From the NCBI GenBank assembly GCA_012270595.1, contig JAAXIA010000123.1, forward strand, positions 1-10,937: 10,937 nucleotides of DNA, given 5' to 3'. Under the pieces are notes generated by a model. That model worked only from the letters and a program-made list of their open reading frames with translations, was not told the DNA's origin and did not search any database. Shown in pieces: positions 7,413 through 10,937 of the stretch. This stretch comes from Rhodanobacteraceae bacterium. GTDB lineage: Bacteria; Pseudomonadota; Gammaproteobacteria; Xanthomonadales; Rhodanobacteraceae. The position numbers and the translations under genes are program-made. Position 1 is the first letter of the stretch; the number at the start of each line of letters is the position of its first letter.

Positions 7413-7898
7413 ATGAGATCATTGTCCCGGTTTACCCTTGCCGCTGGCCTGCTGCTTGCCGCAGCAGGCAGTGCTTATGCCACCTATGCCGTGCCGACAG
7501 GGACCACGCCCGTAGGAACCTGGAAGCAGATCGACGATATGACCGGCAAGGCCACCTCGCTTCTCCAAATCACCAATCAGCGCGGCGGGCTTGAAGCCAA
7601 GGTGCTGAAAACGCTGTATATGACGCCTGAACAAATCGCCCGCGATGGCGTGCCACCGCGTTGCACCCAGTGCAAGGGCGCGCGTCATAACCAACCCATC
7701 AATGGCATGACCATTATGTGGGGCGTGCATAAAGGCAGCAAAAACAATGTATGGGATGGTGGTCATATCCTTGACCCCGATAACGGCATGGTTTACAGCG
7801 TGCGTCTGCAACTGAAAAATAATGGCAGCAAGCTTGCTGTACGTGGTTATATTAAAACGCCCCTGCTCGGTCGTACCCAGACCTGGCTTCGCCAATAG
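7413..7898 (+). CDS. DUF2147 exported protein, copy 1
   Basis: This 161-residue protein has a clear Sec signal peptide (RFTLAAGLLLAAAGSAYA, cleavage predicted after Ala23). The mature domain matches DUF2147 by its landmarks: VGTWKQIDDMTGKATS, CTQCKG with a CxxC pair, NGMTIMWGV, WDGGHILDP, and the ending LAVRGYIKTPLLGRTQTWLRQ. DUF2147 proteins are periplasmic or outer-envelope proteins of roughly this size with no firmly assigned biochemical role. ATG 7413 is preceded by a near-perfect AAGGAGGT at 7399-7406, so strong translation is expected. Copy 2 follows 168 bp downstream and is about three quarters identical over the last 127 residues by my own count. This copy has a shorter region between signal and domain. 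Family call is firm; function is not known to me. Confidence 0.9.
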   Translation: MRSLSRFTLAAGLLLAAAGSAYATYAVPTGTTPVGTWKQIDDMTGKATSLLQITNQRGGLEAKVLKTLYMTPEQIARDGVPPRCTQCKGARHNQPINGMTIMWGVHKGSKNNVWDGGHILDPDNGMVYSVRLQLKNNGSKLAVRGYIKTPLLGRTQTWLRQ

Positions 7899-7914
7899 GC
7901 AGCTTGTGCTGCAG

Positions 7915-7950
7915 GCTCCCCGATGGATCAAGCTGATTTAATCGGGGAGC
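7915..7950 (+). terminator. Stem-loop between the two DUF2147 genes
   Basis: GCTCCCCGAT (7915-7924) and ATCGGGGAGC (7941-7950) form a perfect 10-bp stem around a 16-base loop, which itself holds a small ATCA/TGAT stem. It begins 17 bp after the copy 1 stop codon. No T-run follows on either strand, so it is not a textbook intrinsic terminator. It may stabilise the upstream mRNA end, cause partial termination or separate expression of the two copies. Confidence 0.5.
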
Positions 7951-8066
7951 ATCACAATGATGCGATGGTGCACAGTGCAAGATTAAACGCAACTCGATGA
8001 CCTGTTGCAGCCCGGTTAGGGTTTACCCTGTTCTACTTGTCGATAAACTTAAAGAGGAGGCACACC

Positions 8067-8576
8067 ATGAAGCTGTTGTTCCGTTACACCCTTGCTACCG
8101 GGCTGCTGATTGCCACAGCAGGCAGCGCTTATGCCACCCACGACACACCAGCAAAGACGCCCCAAAACAAGCCAGCCGAAGCCACGCCGGCAGGAACCTG
8201 GAAACAGGTGGACGATGTCACTGGCCAGGCCACCTCACTGATCCAGATTACCAGAAAACAAGGCAAGTTTGAAGCCAAGGTGCTGAAAATGCTGTATATG
8301 ACGCCTGAGCAATTCACCCGCGATGGCATGCCGCCGCATTGCACCCAGTGTAAAGGGGAGCGTCATAACCAACCCATCACTGGCATGACCATTATGTGGG
8401 GTGTGCATAAAGGCAACAAAAACAATGTATGGGATGGTGGCCACATCCTTGACCCCAATAACGGCAAAACCTACAAAGTGAAACTAAGTCTGAAAGACCA
8501 TGGCAGCAAGCTTGCTGTACGCGGTTATATCTTCATTCCCCTGTTCGGTCGTACCCAGGTCTGGACCCGTCAATAA
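8067..8576 (+). CDS. DUF2147 exported protein, copy 2
   Basis: This is the 169-residue paralogue of the preceding gene. The start is ATG 8067, after AAAGAGGAGG (8051-8060); an earlier in-frame ATG at 8037 would put ten charged residues before the signal and lacks such a site. Signal peptide RYTLATGLLIATAGSAYA ends at Ala23. A Pro/Ala/Lys-rich spacer (about 24-41: DTPAKTPQNKPAEATPA), longer than in copy 1, leads into GTWKQVDDVTGQATS, CTQCKG, TGMTIMWGV, WDGGHILDP and LAVRGYIFIPLFGRTQVWTRQ. By my count 97 of the last 127 residues match copy 1, and an 85-bp central block matches at 80 positions. This points to a fairly recent tandem duplication, or to later gene conversion. metG follows on the same strand. 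Function is unknown. Confidence 0.9.
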   Translation: MKLLFRYTLATGLLIATAGSAYATHDTPAKTPQNKPAEATPAGTWKQVDDVTGQATSLIQITRKQGKFEAKVLKMLYMTPEQFTRDGMPPHCTQCKGERHNQPITGMTIMWGVHKGNKNNVWDGGHILDPNNGKTYKVKLSLKDHGSKLAVRGYIFIPLFGRTQVWTRQ

Positions 8577-8593
8577 GCAGCTCTTGCGGCGCA

Positions 8594-8660
8594 CCCCCTA
8601 AATTAGGGGGCTGGGGCTGTGCGGCATCCTGGCTTAAAGCAGGATGGTGCCGTCTGGCAC
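8594..8660 (+). terminator. Cluster of three stem-loops downstream of DUF2147 copy 2
   Basis: Three short stems follow each other: CCCCCT/AGGGGG (8594-8599, 8605-8610; 5-base loop), CATCCTG/CAGGATG (8625-8631, 8640-8646; 8-base loop) and GTGCC/GGCAC (8647-8651, 8656-8660; 4-base loop). The first starts 17 bp after the stop codon. None is followed by a T-run. The simplest reading is a 3' end or terminator region for the DUF2147 transcript, since the likely metG promoter lies just downstream. If metG is instead transcribed from further upstream, these stems would lie in its leader. Confidence 0.4.
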
Positions 8661-8662
8661 TG

Positions 8663-8671
8663 TGTCATAAT
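8663..8671 (+). promoter_or_regulatory. Candidate extended -10 promoter for metG
   Basis: TGTCATAAT combines a TGn extension with CATAAT, 5 of 6 matches to the -10 consensus. No -35 is visible at 16-18 bp upstream, which is tolerated for extended -10 promoters. Transcription would start near 8678, giving a leader of roughly 24 bases before the GTG start of metG. Confidence 0.4.
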
Positions 8672-8701
8672 ACGCCAATCAGTAACACCATACATATCGC
8701 C

Positions 8702-10801
8702 GTGAGCCGCCTACTCGTCACCAACGCCTTGCCCTATGCCAATGGCCCACTGCACCTGGGACACCTTTTGGGAGCCATTCAGTCCGACATCTGGGTGCGG
8801 GCGCAGCGGATGAACGGTTATGAAGTAAGCTATCTGTGCGCCGATGACGCGCACGGCACTGCCATTATGCTGGCTGCCGAGAAAGCAGGGTTGACGCCGG
8901 AAGCTTTCATCGAGGAAATACGCCAGAGCCACGAACAGGATTTTGCCGCCTTCGGCGTCAACTTCGACCAGTACCATAGCACTCATTCGAATGAGAATCG
9001 AAAACTGGCAACGCTGATCTATACGCGTCTTCGCGCGGGTAACTACGTTGCCCATCGATGTATCCGGCAACTGTTTGACCCGGAAAAACAGATGTTCCTG
9101 CCGGACCGCTACATCAAGGGTCGTTGTCCCAAGTGTGGTGCACCCGATCAGTATGGCGACAACTGCGAGGTCTGCGGTGCCACCTATACGCCCACCGATC
9201 TGATCGACCCGCGCTCAACGGTTTCCGGTGTCGCACCGGTCATGCGTGACTCCGAACACTATTTCTTCGAACTGAGTCAATTTGAAAGTCTGTTACGTGA
9301 GTGGCTGGCTGGCAGGCTCAGGCATGATGGTCGACCAGTGGCACACCGTAGCATTGTGGTCAAACTGCGCGAGTGGCTTGATGGCGGTCTAAAAGACTGG
9401 GATATCTCGCGCGACGCGCCCTACTTTGGTTTTCCCATTCCTGACGCGCCCGGGAAGTTTTTCTATGTCTGGCTCGATGCGCCGGTTGGTTATTTGGCCA
9501 GCTTTAAGGCTCTTTGTGACCGGACTGGTTTGATTTTCGAGCATTTTCTGAATGCTGACAGTCAGGCCGAGATGCATCACTTCCTTGGCAAGGATATCAT
9601 CAACTTCCACGGTCTGTTCTGGCCAGCCATGTTGCACGGGGCAGGCATGCGTATGCCTACCGCGCTGCATGTGAATGGTCACCTTACCGTGAATGGTGCC
9701 AAGATGTCCAAGTCACGAGGTACTTTTATCTGCGCGCGCACCTATATGGATGCCGGATTACCTGCGGAATTTCTGCGCTACTACTTCGCCACCATGCTAA
9801 GCGATGAACCCGTGGACATGGACCTGAACCTGCAAACCTTCCAGGAGCTGGTTAATTCCCACCTCGTGGGGAAATGGGTGAATATTGCCAGCCGCACGGC
9901 GGGTTTTACGCAGAAATACTTTCATGGCCGCCTGGCTGACCACTTTGAACAGCAGGAAGCAACCCTCTGGCAACAGTGGCTGGCCCTTTACGAAAATATC
10001 GGCACACTTTATGCAGGCGATCATTTTGCTGAAGTGATACGTCGTTTTGTGACCATCAGCGATCAGGTTAATGTCTACATCACTACCAAGGCGCCGTGGG
10101 TCATCGCCAAAGACGTCAGCCGCCGTGATGAGCTGCAACAGGTTTGTACGTTGGCACTACACGGGTTCCGCTTGCTTAGCGCTCTTCTAAAGCCAGTGTT
10201 GCCAAGTACGGTCGCCGCGGCCGAAGTTTTTCTTGATGCGCCGATCTCAAGCTTTGGCGATGCCCGTTGCACATTGTTCGGTCATACGATCAAAACCTTC
10301 GTACCACTGCTAAGCCGCCTGGACCCCAAACGTCTGGATGCGATGGTAGCAGCGTCCACACAGGTTGAGACGGCGCAGGTCACCACCACAATGCCATCGG
10401 CAGGTAAAAAAAACATGAACGAAACAGCTCATAAGATCACACCTGATGCTTCAGCATCGCACGCATCCGGAACCATCAGGATCGACGATTTTGCCAAACT
10501 CGATCTGCGCGTGGGCAAGGTCCTTGCCTGCCAGTTTGTAGAAGGCTCAGAAAAACTATTGCGCTTTGAACTGGATGCGGGCGAGCTGGGCACACGGCAA
10601 ATCTTCTCCGGTATCCGCATGGCCTACAGTGAGCCGGAAAAACTCGTGGGTCATCATGTTGTGTTCGTGGCCAATCTGGCCCCACGCAAGATGCGTTTCG
10701 GCCTGTCTGAAGGCATGATTCTTTCCGCCGGTAGTAATGACACTGATCTGTTTTTGCTTGAGGTCGATCAAGATGCCAGACCAGGCGCACCCGTGCGCTG
10801 A
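8702..10801 (+). CDS. metG: Methionyl-tRNA synthetase with C-terminal tRNA-binding domain (EC 6.1.1.10)
   Basis: It charges tRNA-Met with methionine in the cytoplasm and is essential. The 699-residue protein is full length for the long dimeric bacterial form. Class I signature HLGH is at 18-21 and KMSKS at 334-338. The zinc knuckle has Cys142, Cys145, Cys155 and Cys158 (CPKC and CEVC), placing it in the four-cysteine E. coli-like group. DAPVGYLASF and WDISRDAPYFGFPIP are in the expected places. The anticodon-binding helical domain extends to about 540. A variable polar linker (about 550-590, rich in Thr, Ser and Ala) then leads to the Trbp111/EMAPII-like domain (592-699: IRIDDFAKLDLRVGKVLACQ, ANLAPRKMRFGLSEGMIL), which aids dimerisation and tRNA binding. 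The start is GTG 8702, giving the conserved SRLLVTNALPYANGPLHLGH; no ribosome-binding site is apparent. rnfB follows 6 bp after the stop. Confidence 0.97.
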   Translation: MSRLLVTNALPYANGPLHLGHLLGAIQSDIWVRAQRMNGYEVSYLCADDAHGTAIMLAAEKAGLTPEAFIEEIRQSHEQDFAAFGVNFDQYHSTHSNENRKLATLIYTRLRAGNYVAHRCIRQLFDPEKQMFLPDRYIKGRCPKCGAPDQYGDNCEVCGATYTPTDLIDPRSTVSGVAPVMRDSEHYFFELSQFESLLREWLAGRLRHDGRPVAHRSIVVKLREWLDGGLKDWDISRDAPYFGFPIPDAPGKFFYVWLDAPVGYLASFKALCDRTGLIFEHFLNADSQAEMHHFLGKDIINFHGLFWPAMLHGAGMRMPTALHVNGHLTVNGAKMSKSRGTFICARTYMDAGLPAEFLRYYFATMLSDEPVDMDLNLQTFQELVNSHLVGKWVNIASRTAGFTQKYFHGRLADHFEQQEATLWQQWLALYENIGTLYAGDHFAEVIRRFVTISDQVNVYITTKAPWVIAKDVSRRDELQQVCTLALHGFRLLSALLKPVLPSTVAAAEVFLDAPISSFGDARCTLFGHTIKTFVPLLSRLDPKRLDAMVAASTQVETAQVTTTMPSAGKKNMNETAHKITPDASASHASGTIRIDDFAKLDLRVGKVLACQFVEGSEKLLRFELDAGELGTRQIFSGIRMAYSEPEKLVGHHVVFVANLAPRKMRFGLSEGMILSAGSNDTDLFLLEVDQDARPGAPVR

Positions 10802-10807
10802 TAAGTC

Positions 10808-10937
10808 ATGTCATTAACCGACCGCATCGACGCGATCTTGCCACAGACGCAATGCCAGAAATGCGGCTATCACGGCTGTCGACCTTATGCGGAGGCGATT
10901 GCGCACAATCAGGCAGCGATTAACCGCTGCCCGCCCG
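10808..10937 (+). CDS. rnfB: RnfB-like iron-sulfur electron transport protein (partial, N-terminus only)
   Basis: Only the first 43 codons are in the window. They encode [20 protein letters not shown] and then NRCPP, the N-terminal [4Fe-4S] motif of RnfB with Cys16, Cys19, Cys24 and Cys41. RnfB is a subunit of the Rnf complex, which moves electrons between NADH and ferredoxin at the inner membrane. E. coli-type RnfB carries a hydrophobic anchor of about 30 residues before this motif; here the protein starts only 10 residues before ILPQ and has no anchor. I recall anchorless short RnfB-like proteins in xanthomonads, but the ferredoxin domains that would confirm this are beyond the edge. It starts 6 bp after metG, so the two are probably co-transcribed. 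The ATG has only a weak upstream purine tract. Confidence 0.85.
   Translation, partial: MSLTDRIDAILPQTQCQKCGYHGCRPYAEAIAHNQAAINRCPP

Noticed and set aside
8042..8047. GATAAA as a -10 for DUF2147 copy 2
   Set aside because: Transcription would begin within the ribosome-binding site at 8051-8060, and no -35 is present at a proper distance.

Overview
The window reads as ordinary chromosomal DNA from a gammaproteobacterium, most likely the Xanthomonadales/Lysobacterales group (Xanthomonas, Xylella, Dyella and relatives). That placement is my inference. It rests on a Dcd of the MSIKSDKW type, a short RnfB with no membrane anchor directly after metG, an agmatine deiminase plus N-carbamoylputrescine amidase pair, and a small secreted BamE-like protein of a type I associate with xanthomonads. 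Base composition looks moderately GC-rich by eye. I see no insertion sequence, phage gene, CRISPR array, tRNA or rRNA gene.

Layout from left to right. (1) An ABC-F ATPase (YheS type) on the minus strand, cut by the left edge inside its second Walker A motif. (2) A plus-strand run of four closely spaced genes: a small exported BamE/SmpA-like protein, agmatine deiminase (aguA), N-carbamoylputrescine amidase (aguB) and, after an 86-bp gap, a TraB-family membrane protein. AguA and AguB together turn agmatine into putrescine. (3) A minus-strand group read mrp, dcd, lipoprotein: an Mrp/ApbC-type Fe-S carrier ATPase, dCTP deaminase and a cysteine-rich small lipoprotein whose 3' end overlaps traB convergently. 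(4) A plus-strand group: two tandem DUF2147 paralogues (exported, CxxC-containing), then full-length methionyl-tRNA synthetase with a fused C-terminal tRNA-binding domain, then the first 43 codons of rnfB, cut by the right edge.

The core metabolic genes are intact and carry the expected catalytic residues. The accessory interest lies in the duplicated DUF2147 pair with stem-loops after each copy, the Cys-cluster lipoprotein, a 17-bp tandem duplication that repeats the last codons and stop of dcd, and the TraB-family gene trailing the putrescine genes. I found no convincing new multi-gene defence, mobile or RNA system. The findings below are modest and ranked accordingly.
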